Source of the DNA: Bacillus aerolatus | Lineage (GTDB): Bacteria > Bacillota > Bacilli > Bacillales > Domibacillaceae | DNA: 64,000 bases | NCBI RefSeq assembly: GCF_009183655.1 | Contig: NZ_WEIO01000004.1 | Span: forward strand, 297,556 to 361,555 | Direction of reading: 5' to 3' | Shown: positions 24,534 through 33,744 of the stretch, in pieces | Layout: every line of letters begins with the position of its first letter | Position numbering within the stretch: position 1 is the first letter of the stretch | Notes under the pieces: model-generated | Told to the model about the DNA's origin: nothing | Databases searched by the model: none | Seen by the model: the letters and a program-made list of their open reading frames with translations, nothing else | Position numbers and translations under genes: made by a program

Positions 24534-25292
24534 TTACTTAAAATACACACAAATTTTTTCGTTATTGACTGTTTCAATTTTCATATCAATTTCGTAAATG
24601 TCTTTCAACACATGGCGGTCCATCATTTCATCAACTGTGCCCTCTTTGGCGACTTTGCCGTCTTTTAAAGCGACGATGTAGTCGGAATAACAGGACGCAA
24701 AGTTAATGTCATGAATGACGATGACGACCGTTTTGCCAAGCTCATTCGTCAGCCGTCTTAACACTTTCATAATTTGGACGGAATGCTTCATATCAAGGTT
24801 ATTGAGCGGCTCGTCCAGCAGGACATACTCTGTATCCTGGGCAATGACCATGGCGATAAACGCCCGCTGACGCTGACCGCCGCTCAACTGGTCGATGTAT
24901 TTATCTTGCATGTCTTCCAGTTCCATGTAGCGAATCGCTTCATCGACATGCTTCCAGTCTTCCCTTGTCAATTTTCCTTGCGAGTAAGGGAAACGGCCGA
25001 ATGACACGAGTTCGCGAATCGTCAGCCGAAGATTTAAATGGTTCGTTTGTTTTAAAATAGCTACTTTTTTCGCTAGTTCTTTGCTTTTTGCTTGATGCAC
25101 GTCTTCGCCGTCAATGTAAATGTCGCCGTCATCCTTCGTAATTAAGCGGCTGATCATCGACAGAAGCGTACTTTTTCCTGCTCCATTCGGACCGATAAAA
25201 GAAGTGATTTTTCCTTTTGGAATTGAGACTGAGACTTGGTCAATGACCGCTTTGCTGCCATACCGTTTGGATACACCTTTTACTTCTACCAT
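24534..25292 (-). CDS. yclP: Iron-siderophore ABC transporter ATPase, YclP-like
   Basis: A 252-residue FepC-type ATPase. Walker A GPNGAGKST, Q-loop (LKQTNHL), signature LSGGQRQRAFIA, Walker B YVLLDEPLNNLD and switch His (VIVIHDINFA) are all intact. It powers the YclNO permease pair in the cytoplasmic membrane. Its start overlaps the upstream permease by 7 bases and the binding-protein gene follows at 24 bases. Confidence 0.93.
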   Translation of the reverse strand: MVEVKGVSKRYGSKAVIDQVSVSIPKGKITSFIGPNGAGKSTLLSMISRLITKDDGDIYIDGEDVHQAKSKELAKKVAILKQTNHLNLRLTIRELVSFGRFPYSQGKLTREDWKHVDEAIRYMELEDMQDKYIDQLSGGQRQRAFIAMVIAQDTEYVLLDEPLNNLDMKHSVQIMKVLRRLTNELGKTVVIVIHDINFASCYSDYIVALKDGKVAKEGTVDEMMDRHVLKDIYEIDMKIETVNNEKICVYFK

Positions 25293-26236
25293 TTTTTATT
25301 CTCCTTTAGCAGTAAATAAATAAAGTACACTCCGCCGACAAAGTTAATGATGACGCTTAATGTCGTACTGAATGTGAACACTCTTTCCACAATCAACTGT
25401 CCGCCGACAAGAGCAACAATGCTGATTAAAATGGACCCTGCAAGCAAATATGAATGCTTGTACGTGCGGAACATTTCATAAGCAACATTGACGACGAGCA
25501 GACCGAGAAACGTAATCGGACCGACAAGCGCTGTCGCAACGGAAATCAAGATCGCGACAACAATCAACAGCCGCTTAACGGTGTAATCATAATCGACTCC
25601 AAGGTTGACGGCGTGTTCTTTGCCAAGTGACAATACATCAAGATATTTCATAAAGCGGATAAAGTAAAGCGTCACGAGCACCAGGACGATCACAGCGAGA
25701 ATAAGGACATCTGTCTGGACGTTATTAAAGCTTGCGAACATTCTGTCCTGAATAATCTGGAACTCATTCGGGTCAATGAGTACTTGCATAAAAGACGTAA
25801 AGCTTTGAAAAAATGTGCCGAATATTAACCCGATCAGCAGCAGGAAATAAATGTTTTCTCCTTCCCGCTTGAACAAAATCTTATAAAGGATTCCAGCAAA
25901 AAACACCATCAGCACAACTGAAATAACGAAGTTCAATTGTTTGTTCATCCACGTTAAATCAGTGGAACCGAACGCGAAAATTAAAATCGTCTGGATCAGC
26001 ATATAAAGCGAATCGAGCCCTAAAATACTTGGTGTTAAAATGCGGTTGTTCGTAATCGTCTGGAAAATCAGCGTGGAAAACGCAATGGCCGCTCCGGTCA
26101 GGACGATGGCAAAAATTTTCAAGCCCCGTTTCGGCAAAGCATAATCCCAATTGTTTCCGAGACCAGTGAACATAAAGGCAACAATCAACAGGACAGCAAC
26201 AGCCGAAAGGATTAGTAACTTCTTTTTATCACTCAT
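25286..26236 (-). CDS. yclO: Iron-siderophore ABC permease, YclO-like
   Basis: A 316-residue FecCD-family permease with about ten membrane segments. The cytoplasmic coupling region GVDYDYTVKRL and the GPITFLGLLVVNVAYEMFRTY block are typical. Overlaps the preceding permease gene by 8 bases. Forms the channel with the YclN-like subunit. Confidence 0.92.
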   Translation of the reverse strand: MSDKKKLLILSAVAVLLIVAFMFTGLGNNWDYALPKRGLKIFAIVLTGAAIAFSTLIFQTITNNRILTPSILGLDSLYMLIQTILIFAFGSTDLTWMNKQLNFVISVVLMVFFAGILYKILFKREGENIYFLLLIGLIFGTFFQSFTSFMQVLIDPNEFQIIQDRMFASFNNVQTDVLILAVIVLVLVTLYFIRFMKYLDVLSLGKEHAVNLGVDYDYTVKRLLIVVAILISVATALVGPITFLGLLVVNVAYEMFRTYKHSYLLAGSILISIVALVGGQLIVERVFTFSTTLSVIINFVGGVYFIYLLLKENKKW

Positions 26237-27179
26237 AAGCTCTTCTCCTCATCAGCATGTAAATAAAAATGCCGCTTCCTATGACGCCGACCGTCAATCC
26301 AATCGGAATTTCATACGGATAAATAATGATCCGGCCGATAATATCACAAAACAGAACGAAAACGGCTCCAAGCAGCGCCGTATGGGACAAGCTTTTCTTT
26401 AAATGGTCTCCCTGGTAAATCGAGACGATATTCGGAATGATCAATCCTAAAAATGGGATCATGCCGACCGTTAACACGACAAGTGTGGCAGACAGCGCCA
26501 CGATCACAAGGCCGATGTTGACGACCCGCTTATAACTCAAGCCAAGGTTCATGGCGAAATCTTCACCCATGCCGGCGAGTGTGAAGCGCTCTGCGTATAT
26601 GTAGGCGATAACGAGAAGCGGGAGACTAATATAAAGCAGCTCATACCGCCCGGAGATGACCATCGAAAAATCTCCTTGCAGCCAGGCGGCCATATTTTGA
26701 ATCAAATCATACTTATAAGCGAAAAAAGTTGAAATGGACGTCAAAATATTCCCGAACATCAAACCGACGAGCGGAATGAAGATCGTGTCTTTGAATTTGA
26801 TTTTATCCAGGATTTTCATGAATAAAAACGTGCCTGCCAGTGAAAAAATAAAGGCAACGATCATTTTTTCAATCGGGCTTGCGGCTGTAAATAAAATGAG
26901 TGAAACTAATATCCCCAGCCTGGCGGAATCCAATGTTCCCGCTGTTGTTGGCGAGACGAATTTGTTTCTGCTCAGCTGCTGCATAATCAAGCCGCTGATA
27001 CTTAAGCTGACTCCGGCAATAATGATGCTGACAAGGCGCGGAATCCGGCTTTTCCAAACAATTTGTGTCTGGTCATCTGTCAGGTTAAACAAATCCAGCG
27101 GAGAAATGTGGGTCACTCCGATGAATAAGGAAAGTATAGATAGAACGATAAGCGCAACAATTAAATATCTTTTTTTCAT
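26229..27179 (-). CDS. yclN: Iron-siderophore ABC permease, YclN-like
   Basis: A 316-residue FecCD-family permease, first gene of the operon. TM-rich, with QLSRNKFVSPTTAGTLDSA and VGMIPFLGLIIPNIVSIYQG family blocks. Start placed at the second of two close ATGs because GGAA lies 6 bases before it. A near-consensus Fur box lies about 65 bp upstream, so expression should be induced by iron starvation. Confidence 0.92.
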   Translation of the reverse strand: MKKRYLIVALIVLSILSLFIGVTHISPLDLFNLTDDQTQIVWKSRIPRLVSIIIAGVSLSISGLIMQQLSRNKFVSPTTAGTLDSARLGILVSLILFTAASPIEKMIVAFIFSLAGTFLFMKILDKIKFKDTIFIPLVGLMFGNILTSISTFFAYKYDLIQNMAAWLQGDFSMVISGRYELLYISLPLLVIAYIYAERFTLAGMGEDFAMNLGLSYKRVVNIGLVIVALSATLVVLTVGMIPFLGLIIPNIVSIYQGDHLKKSLSHTALLGAVFVLFCDIIGRIIIYPYEIPIGLTVGVIGSGIFIYMLMRRRAYE

Positions 27180-27242
27180 AGCCATTTCCTTACTTTACTG
27201 CCGCAACAGAAATTTAAGTGTCAAATAGAAGAAAGCCGACAA

Positions 27243-27257
27243 TGAAATTCATTATCA
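27243..27257 (-). promoter_or_regulatory. Fur box upstream of yclN
   Basis: TGATAATGAATTTCA on the minus strand matches the 7-1-7 Fur consensus TGATAAT-N-ATTATCA at all but two positions. Confidence 0.82.
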
Positions 27258-27354
27258 ATAACAGATGAAAAAATAATCTTCACTCGCTGAAGAAACTTGT
27301 TTAGACAAGTATGTAGTTAATTAAAATTCACTCACATCTCAGTCAATTTAAAAA

Positions 27355-27795
27355 TTATTTTAAATTGACTCTGACCTTATCCAGCACTTTTAAACAAATC
27401 GCTAATTCTTTTTCATCCACTCCGAAAGCAGCTTCTTGGATGGTTTGTGCAGCCAATGCTGTATAATCCTTTTCCATTCTTTTGCTATATTCGGTTAAGT
27501 AAATTAAATTGATGCGTTTGTCTTGTGGATGGGCTTTGCGATCAATCAAGCCTCGTTTAATCATATTATCAATCAAACGGGATACACTTGGCTCGTCTTT
27601 CTCATTTAGCCGGGCCAGTTCATTTTGTGTTTGCCCATCTTTTTCATACAGACGGCTTAAAATTTGCCATTGTTCATGGGTCAATAAAAAATTATGCTTT
27701 TTAAAATGACGGTTAAGCGTGTTTGTCATTAAGCGTGATGCCTGGAACAATTTATAGCCTAGCGAATCTTCCAGCCGATATGCTTTTTTCTTCAT
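27355..27795 (-). CDS. MarR-family transcriptional regulator
   Basis: A 146-residue winged-helix dimer. The MarR core is visible: LTHEQWQILSRLYEKDGQTQNELARLNEKDEPSVSRLIDNMIKRGLI, then the wing DRKAHPQDKRINLIYLT. AAAGGAG precedes the ATG. It lies downstream of a Fur-type promoter with a leader of about 195 bases and upstream of the siderophore operon on the same strand, so a role in iron homeostasis is possible but not shown. Confidence 0.88.
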   Translation of the reverse strand: MKKKAYRLEDSLGYKLFQASRLMTNTLNRHFKKHNFLLTHEQWQILSRLYEKDGQTQNELARLNEKDEPSVSRLIDNMIKRGLIDRKAHPQDKRINLIYLTEYSKRMEKDYTALAAQTIQEAAFGVDEKELAICLKVLDKVRVNLK

Positions 27796-27975
27796 CCGAA
27801 TTTACTCCTTTGACAGCTTGTCGTCTCACATTTTACAAAAATATACTTGTTTATGCAAGGATTCCTTAAAAGGATAAGAGCTATTTTCAGAAAAAAATGG
27901 TCAATTTGTGAACGCTTAAGTCACCCTCTGACAAATGCTTTAATAAATATCACTCGTCCCCTTCCTCATTTATAT

Positions 27976-28026
27976 TGATATTCATTCTCAATTACAATTA
28001 TAGTTGATAACGCTTATCATTGTCAA
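27976..28026 (-). promoter_or_regulatory. Sigma-A promoter covered by two Fur boxes
   Basis: Minus strand TTGACA (28026-28021), 18-bp spacer, TATAAT (28002-27997). The spacer contains the perfect palindrome TGATAA-CGC-TTATCA (28005-28019) and a second Fur-like box lies at the start site (27976-27990). Transcription runs into a 329-bp gap; the first solid gene is the MarR regulator about 195 bases on. Apart from this promoter and the terminator at 28.1 kb I see no gene in the gap; a ten-codon frame behind GAGGAAGGGG is the only mini-ORF. Confidence 0.85.
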
Positions 28027-28069
28027 TCGAAATTTAGAAAAACATTCCCATTTACCTGCACTAAAAATA

Positions 28070-28114
28070 AAGTGTCAGGCGCCTCCCTCCCTTGGATAGA
28101 GGTGCCTGACACTT
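28070..28114 (-). terminator. Hairpin 3' of the DUF3231 gene
   Basis: Arms AAGTGTCAGGCGCCTC / GAGGTGCCTGACACTT pair with one bulge. On the minus strand ATTTTTA follows, so it can act as a terminator. Confidence 0.8.
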
Positions 28115-28124
28115 ATGGGATAAT

Positions 28125-28640
28125 TTATCCTACCGGCATAGGCTCACCATGATGAAGCGGCGGCGGCACGAGCCAGCCTTTTTCTTTATTCAATTGCAGG
28201 AAGCGGCCTCCGAGGGCTGATTTCTGGTTATGGAATTGCAAAAACATAGCAGCAATGTCTTCGCGGATACATTGACCGACCATTGCACTGCAAGCAGTAA
28301 GACCGGCTGCAATATCACGTGAAATGGCTGCTGAGATTTCCGGATCTTGAAAGCGCGCACCTGCAGGAATGCTATTCACATCAGCCTGCGGACGTTCTGG
28401 CGGTGCAGGCGGCAGACCAATTCCATTTTCTTTCAACAATTCTTCAAGCTGCTTCACTTCCGTTTGCGCTTGTCCGATTGCTTCTTCTACGAGCTTGCGC
28501 AGTTGGGCATCACCTGCATGATTTAGCATCGTCTGATAACAGGCAACCATACCATTTGCTGCAAGAGCAGCCGACCAAACCCCAAATACTTCTCCATAAT
28601 GCATCGGTTCACTTTTAGGATTTCCGCTTAAAATTCCCAT
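28125..28640 (-). CDS. DUF3231 family protein
   Basis: A 171-residue protein with the N-terminus MGILSGNPKSEPMHYGEVF and the KENGIGLPPAPPERP block that I associate with the DUF3231 family of spore formers. It appears to be a helical, ferritin-like bundle; some relatives are double length. Start selected at the ATG behind GGGGG; an upstream start adds 15 residues without a site. Spore association is an inference from family distribution. Confidence 0.82.
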   Translation of the reverse strand: MGILSGNPKSEPMHYGEVFGVWSAALAANGMVACYQTMLNHAGDAQLRKLVEEAIGQAQTEVKQLEELLKENGIGLPPAPPERPQADVNSIPAGARFQDPEISAAISRDIAAGLTACSAMVGQCIREDIAAMFLQFHNQKSALGGRFLQLNKEKGWLVPPPLHHGEPMPVG

Positions 28641-28827
28641 TATAAACCCCCATTTGACGATCGATTTTGTGTGCCGCATACACACAAATATAGCTTTGCC
28701 TGAACTGGCTGCTTTATGTGTATTCTTTCTGCTAAAAGGCTGAAAGTACCCGATTTTTTATTTCCAAAAAAGGACGAGATGGCGTATGATTGTAGATGTT
28801 AAAAAAAGACAAAGGAGGACGTTCACC

Positions 28828-30990
28828 ATGAAGAAAATCCCTTCCTTCATCGTCCGTTTCCATAAAATGATTCTCGCCCTGTGGCTCATTGCTGTTGTTG
28901 TCATGGGTTATTTTGCGATTCAGCTTCCTTCTATGCTTGAAGGCGACGGATTCCGGACAGATGGAGACTTTGAACAAGTCCAGAAAGAATTGACTGACAC
29001 ATTTGACTTCCCTGAATCAACCATCATGATCCTATTCGAAAAAGAAGGAAGCGAGTCAACACAGCATTTTACAGAAAAAATTGCCGGCGCGTTGACTGAC
29101 ATAGACAGGCTGAACATTTCCTCAGCCATTGAATCGCCACTGAACGCCCCTTCTTTACTAAAGGACGATGCCGCTTACGCTATGGTGCACGTGAATAAAA
29201 AAACAGAAGACATGCCGAATATTATTAAAGACATCAAAGAGCAAATAAATGGTAAAGAAGGCGTGACGTTAACCGGGGCGCCGGTCATTTCAGAAGATAT
29301 TAATAAAGCGAGCCAGGATGATTTAAAAAAAGCTGAACTCATCGGGCTGCCTGTGGCGATGCTTGTTCTCTTGTTCGCTTTCGGTACGATTGCTGCCTCC
29401 GTGCTTCCGCTCGTAGTCGGCGGGATTACAATCGTGATCGGATTCGGACTGCTGACATTTATCGGCAAAAATGTGGATCTCGCTATTTTCATTTTAAACA
29501 TCGCACCGATGGTTGGTCTCGCGCTTTCCATCGACTTTTCACTGCTGTTTATTAACCGGTATAAAGAAGAGCTTCAAAAGCAGCCGAAAGCAGATGCCCT
29601 CATTACAACGATCAATACGGCTGGCCACTCGATTTTATTTTCAGCCGTTTGTGTGTTTATCGGTCTCGGGTCGATGCTGATCATTGATATCGACATTTTT
29701 AAAAACGTGGCGATCGGCGGCATGGTCGTCATTGCTATCGCAGTGCTCGGATCACTCACACTGCTGCCGGCTCTTTTATACGTGCTTGGCGACCGGATTC
29801 ATAAGTGGCGCATTTTTCGTACAGACAAAGACAGCAGTGCCCGCTGGCGGACATTCGCTTCTGCCGTCATGAAGCGGCCTATCTTAATTACGATCGCCGC
29901 AATGGCCATTTTGATCGCGGGCGTTATCCCTGTGCAGCATATGAAGTTGTCGATTCCGACAGTCGACGCTTTGCCGAAAAGTTTTGAATCACGCACAGCT
30001 TATGAAAAGATTGAACAGGAGTTTATGGGAGAAAACAAAAGTACGATTTATGCCATAGCTGAACGTAAAGGCGGCTGGCTCGATGAAGCGGGTCTCGAAC
30101 AAATGAAAGAATTGGAAGATTCATTCCGCTCGGAAAAAGAAGTGAGTGAAGTGAACACCATCTTTTCTGCAAGCAACATAAATGACCCGAAACAACTGGC
30201 GGTTTCCCTTCAACAGCCAGCTGTCAGTGAACAGCTAAAACCAGCCATCGAACCGTTTGTTCAAGGAAACTTGCTGATGATCCCAATTCACCTGGGCGCA
30301 GAGGCAAACTCAGATGCCGCCCAGAAGCTTGCGCGCGACTGGAGCGGGAAAAGCTGGCCTGTCAGCATTCAATTCGGCGGGCAGCCAAAATTTAATCAGG
30401 AAATTTATGATGAAATTTTTAACAAAATTGGCCTCGTACTCGCCATTATTTTATTGTCGACATTCATTATTCTTATGTTTGCTTTCCGCTCCATTATCAT
30501 CCCGTTAAAAGCGATTTTAATGAATGTGATTGGCTTGACTTCTACATTTGGCATACTTGTCTGGCTGTTCCAGGGAGGCCACTTCGGCTTGCATGAAATG
30601 GATATCTCCTTAATCTTGCCTGTCCTCGTCTTCAGCCTTGTATTCGGCTTAAGTATGGATTATGAAGTGTTCTTGATTTCACGCATCCGGGAATTTTACC
30701 TGGAAACAGGTGACAACACGAAGTCAACAGTAGAAGGACTTGCCAGTACGAGCAAAGTCATTACGTCGGCTGCTTTGATTATGATCGTGATCACCGGCGC
30801 GTTCGCTTTTACAGGCGTTGTGCCAGTGAAGCAAATCGGCATTGGCATTGCGCTCGCCATTGCCATCGACGCCACCATCATCCGCCTCCTTCTCGTGCCA
30901 AGTTTAATGAAGCTTCTCGGCGACTGGAACTGGTGGTATCCATTTCGTTCAAAAAACAAAACAGCTAAACAACCAATGAAATCATTGTAA
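28828..30990 (+). CDS. MMPL/RND-family exporter, YdfJ-like
   Basis: A 720-residue membrane protein with the two-repeat MMPL layout: TM1, a large extracytoplasmic loop, TM2-6, then a second loop and TM8-12. The signature GLSMDYEVFLISRIREFYLETGDN and the first-repeat counterpart ALSIDFSLLFINRYKEEL hold the Asp-Tyr/Phe proton-relay residues in TM4 and TM10. Relatives export lipids or hydrophobic compounds by proton motive force. AAAGGAGG fixes the start. Monocistronic with a strong terminator. Substrate unknown. Confidence 0.9.
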   Translation: MKKIPSFIVRFHKMILALWLIAVVVMGYFAIQLPSMLEGDGFRTDGDFEQVQKELTDTFDFPESTIMILFEKEGSESTQHFTEKIAGALTDIDRLNISSAIESPLNAPSLLKDDAAYAMVHVNKKTEDMPNIIKDIKEQINGKEGVTLTGAPVISEDINKASQDDLKKAELIGLPVAMLVLLFAFGTIAASVLPLVVGGITIVIGFGLLTFIGKNVDLAIFILNIAPMVGLALSIDFSLLFINRYKEELQKQPKADALITTINTAGHSILFSAVCVFIGLGSMLIIDIDIFKNVAIGGMVVIAIAVLGSLTLLPALLYVLGDRIHKWRIFRTDKDSSARWRTFASAVMKRPILITIAAMAILIAGVIPVQHMKLSIPTVDALPKSFESRTAYEKIEQEFMGENKSTIYAIAERKGGWLDEAGLEQMKELEDSFRSEKEVSEVNTIFSASNINDPKQLAVSLQQPAVSEQLKPAIEPFVQGNLLMIPIHLGAEANSDAAQKLARDWSGKSWPVSIQFGGQPKFNQEIYDEIFNKIGLVLAIILLSTFIILMFAFRSIIIPLKAILMNVIGLTSTFGILVWLFQGGHFGLHEMDISLILPVLVFSLVFGLSMDYEVFLISRIREFYLETGDNTKSTVEGLASTSKVITSAALIMIVITGAFAFTGVVPVKQIGIGIALAIAIDATIIRLLLVPSLMKLLGDWNWWYPFRSKNKTAKQPMKSL

Positions 30991-31002
30991 ATAGACAGAA
31001 TA

Positions 31003-31048
31003 GGGGCAGCCCGACAGTCAGTTATCCACTGATTGTTGGGCTGCCCCT
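31003..31048. terminator. Bidirectional terminator, MMPL / DEAD helicase
   Basis: GGGGCAGCCCGACA / TGTTGGGCTGCCCC type stem followed by CTTTT on the plus strand, between convergent genes. Confidence 0.88.
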
Positions 31049-31057
31049 TTTGACTTT

Positions 31058-32278
31058 TTACCGTCTATTCTTCTTTCTTTGCTGCGGCTGTCGTGCCGAT
31101 GGGCGGTCCGCTTGCCCGCGTCTGTTCGACGTTCTGCTTTTTACACTTTCTGCTGGCGGAGCGGCGGATTCAACTTCTTTCCGCTCGAGAGTCCGGCCTA
31201 GCCCTGATTCAATCAGGCGCAGAAAGTCTTTGTCTTTTAACGCGGCAAATGTGTAAGCTTCCCCTTCTTCCCCCGCTCTTCCTGTACGGCCAATCCGGTG
31301 AATGTAACTTTCCATATCTTGCGGGATGTCATAGTTAAATACGTGAGTAACCCCTTCGACATCCAGTCCGCGGGCAGCGACATCTGTAGCCGCAAGCAAA
31401 TGAAGTTCGGCGTCACGGAACCGCTTCATGACCCGTTCCCTTTTTGCCTGCGATAGATCCCCGTGCAGTTCATCGATGTTGTAGCCTTTCGCTTTTAACT
31501 CATCGCACAGCTTGCTTACCCGGCGCTTTGTCCGGCAAAAAATAATACCTAAAAACGGCTGCACTTCATCGATCACTTCACATAAAGCTTGCTGCTTACG
31601 GCGGTCGGTCGTTTCGACGACAAATTGCTTCGTCTGTTCCACCGTCACTTCTTTGCTGCGCACATGAACAGAACGAGGATTTCTCATATACCGTTTTGCT
31701 AATTGACGGACTTCTTTCGGCATCGTCGCGGAAAATAAAGCCGTTTGTCTTGTGAATGGCGTCTCTCTAATAATTGCTTCTACTTCATCTAAAAAACCGA
31801 TATGCAGCATTTGATCCGCTTCATCAAGCACGAGCATTGATACGTCTGTTAAATCAACCGTTCCGCGGCGAATATGGTCTAGCAGCCGGCCCGGTGTGGC
31901 GACAACAATATGTACATGCTCATTCAACCGCCTAATTTGCTGGTCGACATCTTGCCCGCCGTAAGCGGCCAATACGTGCACGCCGCTTTCGTCTGATAGC
32001 AGCCCGCGCAATTCCTCTGTAATTTGCAAGGCCAATTCCCTCGTCGGTGTAACAATTAATCCTTGGATATCGTTTTTTTCTGTATTTATTTTTTCAAGCA
32101 ATGGCAGCAAAAAAGCAAATGTTTTGCCCGTCCCTGTTTTTGCCTGGGCGATCACATCATCGCCATTTAATAATAACGGGATCGCTTCTTGTTGAACCGG
32201 GGTAGGTGATTCAATATGTTTTTCCGTTAATTTACTTGTCCACGCTGTACTAATGCCTAAGTCTGTAAATTCATTCAA
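31058..32278 (-). CDS. DEAD-box RNA helicase
   Basis: A 406-residue ATP-dependent RNA helicase. Motifs in order: Q motif (TPVQQEAIP), I AKTGTGKT, Ia PTRELALQ, Ib [59 protein letters not shown], then a basic Arg-rich tail for RNA binding. Size is between YfmL and CshB of B. subtilis. The start is a TTG 6 bases after AGAGGTG; an upstream ATG would place that site inside the gene. Likely role in ribosome assembly or mRNA decay in the cold. Confidence 0.92.
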   Translation of the reverse strand: MNEFTDLGISTAWTSKLTEKHIESPTPVQQEAIPLLLNGDDVIAQAKTGTGKTFAFLLPLLEKINTEKNDIQGLIVTPTRELALQITEELRGLLSDESGVHVLAAYGGQDVDQQIRRLNEHVHIVVATPGRLLDHIRRGTVDLTDVSMLVLDEADQMLHIGFLDEVEAIIRETPFTRQTALFSATMPKEVRQLAKRYMRNPRSVHVRSKEVTVEQTKQFVVETTDRRKQQALCEVIDEVQPFLGIIFCRTKRRVSKLCDELKAKGYNIDELHGDLSQAKRERVMKRFRDAELHLLAATDVAARGLDVEGVTHVFNYDIPQDMESYIHRIGRTGRAGEEGEAYTFAALKDKDFLRLIESGLGRTLERKEVESAAPPAESVKSRTSNRRGQADRPSARQPQQRKKNRR

Positions 32279-32310
32279 GCTGTTCACCTCTTTTTTTCTC
32301 ATTATACACG

Positions 32311-32348
32311 AAAAGAAACGCCATCCTTATTAAAAGGACAGCGCTTCT
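32311..32348 (-). terminator. Terminator of the coat-protein gene
   Basis: AAGCGCTGTCCTT / AAGGATGGCGTTT stem and a TTTCTTTT tail on the minus strand, separating the coat-protein gene from the helicase gene. Confidence 0.82.
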
Positions 32349-32353
32349 TCTCA

Positions 32354-32980
32354 TTAATGAGTGGACATATTGCCTTGCGTGCCCATAGCCGGTGCATATG
32401 CCTGCACCATTTGCTGCATATCCTGCTGGGCAAATTGCGGCACTTGGTAATAATGATGCTTATTTTGATAAATCGAAAGCTCGTATGCCATCTCAATACA
32501 GTTAGGAACGGAATCAGCCAGCACTCGGCGCACGACCGGATTTGTCACTTCAAGCGCCGCCATCGCTTTCGCCGAAGCAGATGACTTCATTGTCCCAAGC
32601 ATTGCGCCTGAAATCACTTCATCATTGATTTCAGCTGCAGATTGCATCGGTTTTTTCGGCTGCGTTGGAGTTAATCCGTAAACAAAGTCATTGCCTTGCT
32701 TCATTTGGTAACTTTGCGTCGGCACAGCCGGATCCTGTCCGGACTGAAAACAATCCACCGTCGTGTTATACTCCTGCTGCATAAATTGATACTGGCGATC
32801 AAGAATATCGAGCAGCTCTTGATCTTTCACTTGAGGACGAAGAAGCGTGTATTCATTCATTGCGCCTACCGCACCGGATAGCACTTCATGAACGTCCATC
32901 ACCTCATGGCCTCCGTGATTCAACTGCGGCGGCACAGTACCTGTATGCATATTCGTATGAGTCTGTCCACTTTGATTCAT
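32354..32980 (-). CDS. Spore coat protein, CotF-like
   Basis: A 208-residue protein with two CotF-type helical domains: one around NHGGHEVMDVHEVLSGAVGAMNEYTLLRPQVKDQELLDIL and a second ending VPNCIEMAYELSIYQNKHHYYQVP. His- and Gln-rich termini fit coat proteins. AGGAGGG lies upstream; the ATG is 10 bases away and a TTG just before it is an alternative start. Probably made in the mother cell under sigma-E or sigma-K, though I could not place such a promoter with confidence. Confidence 0.85.
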   Translation of the reverse strand: MNQSGQTHTNMHTGTVPPQLNHGGHEVMDVHEVLSGAVGAMNEYTLLRPQVKDQELLDILDRQYQFMQQEYNTTVDCFQSGQDPAVPTQSYQMKQGNDFVYGLTPTQPKKPMQSAAEINDEVISGAMLGTMKSSASAKAMAALEVTNPVVRRVLADSVPNCIEMAYELSIYQNKHHYYQVPQFAQQDMQQMVQAYAPAMGTQGNMSTH

Positions 32981-33153
32981 CAAATTAAATCCCTCCTGTA
33001 GTTGAGTCATACTCCGTTAGTTTGTCTAGGGGAAAATGATTTATTCACTCACTTTTACATGGGAATTACTGACGATCGGAGGTTAGGTTTCTTCACTTCA
33101 GAAGAATATTTTCAAAAAGAAGAATCAAACTATTCCTAAAAGGGGGTTAAACG

Positions 33154-33588
33154 ATGGAACATACGAAAGCATTATTAATTAAGTTCGTGATGTGCACAGC
33201 TGCCGTGTGGGTAATCCTTGGACTTTTTTACGGTGTTGATTTCGGCGAAGTATTAACGATCAGTATCCTTTTAACCATCGCTGCTTATATCATCGGAGAC
33301 TTATTCATTTTGCCGCGTTTCGGCAACGTTGCCGCCACGATCGCTGATTTCGGTCTTGCTTATTTCGGCATCTGGATCTTTGGCAGCATGATTATTAACG
33401 AAAATATTTCCCTTGGATGGGCAAGCTTCTGGACAGCTGGCGTCATTGCTATCGCTGAAATATTCTTTCACAACTACCTCGCCAATCGTATATTTGATGA
33501 AGACAAGAACGAAAAACATATTCGCCGGAACCCTGCCTACGCTACCGAAATGGCAGAAGAAACAGACATCCATAAAGATGATAAATGA
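33154..33588 (+). CDS. DUF2512 / YndM-like membrane protein
   Basis: A 144-residue protein with four membrane helices and a charged C-terminal tail. The ILPRFGN block after the second helix and the tail NRIFDEDKNEK are typical of the YndM family, which is spread among spore formers and of unknown function. GGGGG precedes the ATG. Monocistronic. Confidence 0.83.
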   Translation: MEHTKALLIKFVMCTAAVWVILGLFYGVDFGEVLTISILLTIAAYIIGDLFILPRFGNVAATIADFGLAYFGIWIFGSMIINENISLGWASFWTAGVIAIAEIFFHNYLANRIFDEDKNEKHIRRNPAYATEMAEETDIHKDDK

Positions 33589-33622
33589 GTCAGCGGCCAT
33601 TAAGGCCCTGGCTTTTTTCTTG
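33589..33622 (+). terminator. Terminator of the DUF2512 gene
   Basis: Imperfect CAGCGGCC / GGCCCTGG stem followed by TTTTTT. Confidence 0.75.
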
Positions 33623-33684
33623 CCTCACTTTTGACTTTACCCCTTCTCCAATCAATTCCCTTGTCTAAATCTTATTTTCGTTGT

Positions 33685-33721
33685 ATTATTTAGTTATTAA
33701 ATAATTAGATACCTAAATAAT
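33685..33721. promoter_or_regulatory. Candidate MarR operator ATTATTTAG-N19-CTAAATAAT
   Basis: Perfect 9-bp inverted arms enclose a second palindrome TTATTAAATAA. It ends 24 bp before the SDR start. The MarR gene that follows the SDR is the likely ligand; this is inferred from position. Confidence 0.6.
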
Positions 33722-33744
33722 TTACAAGAAATGAGGAATGACAG

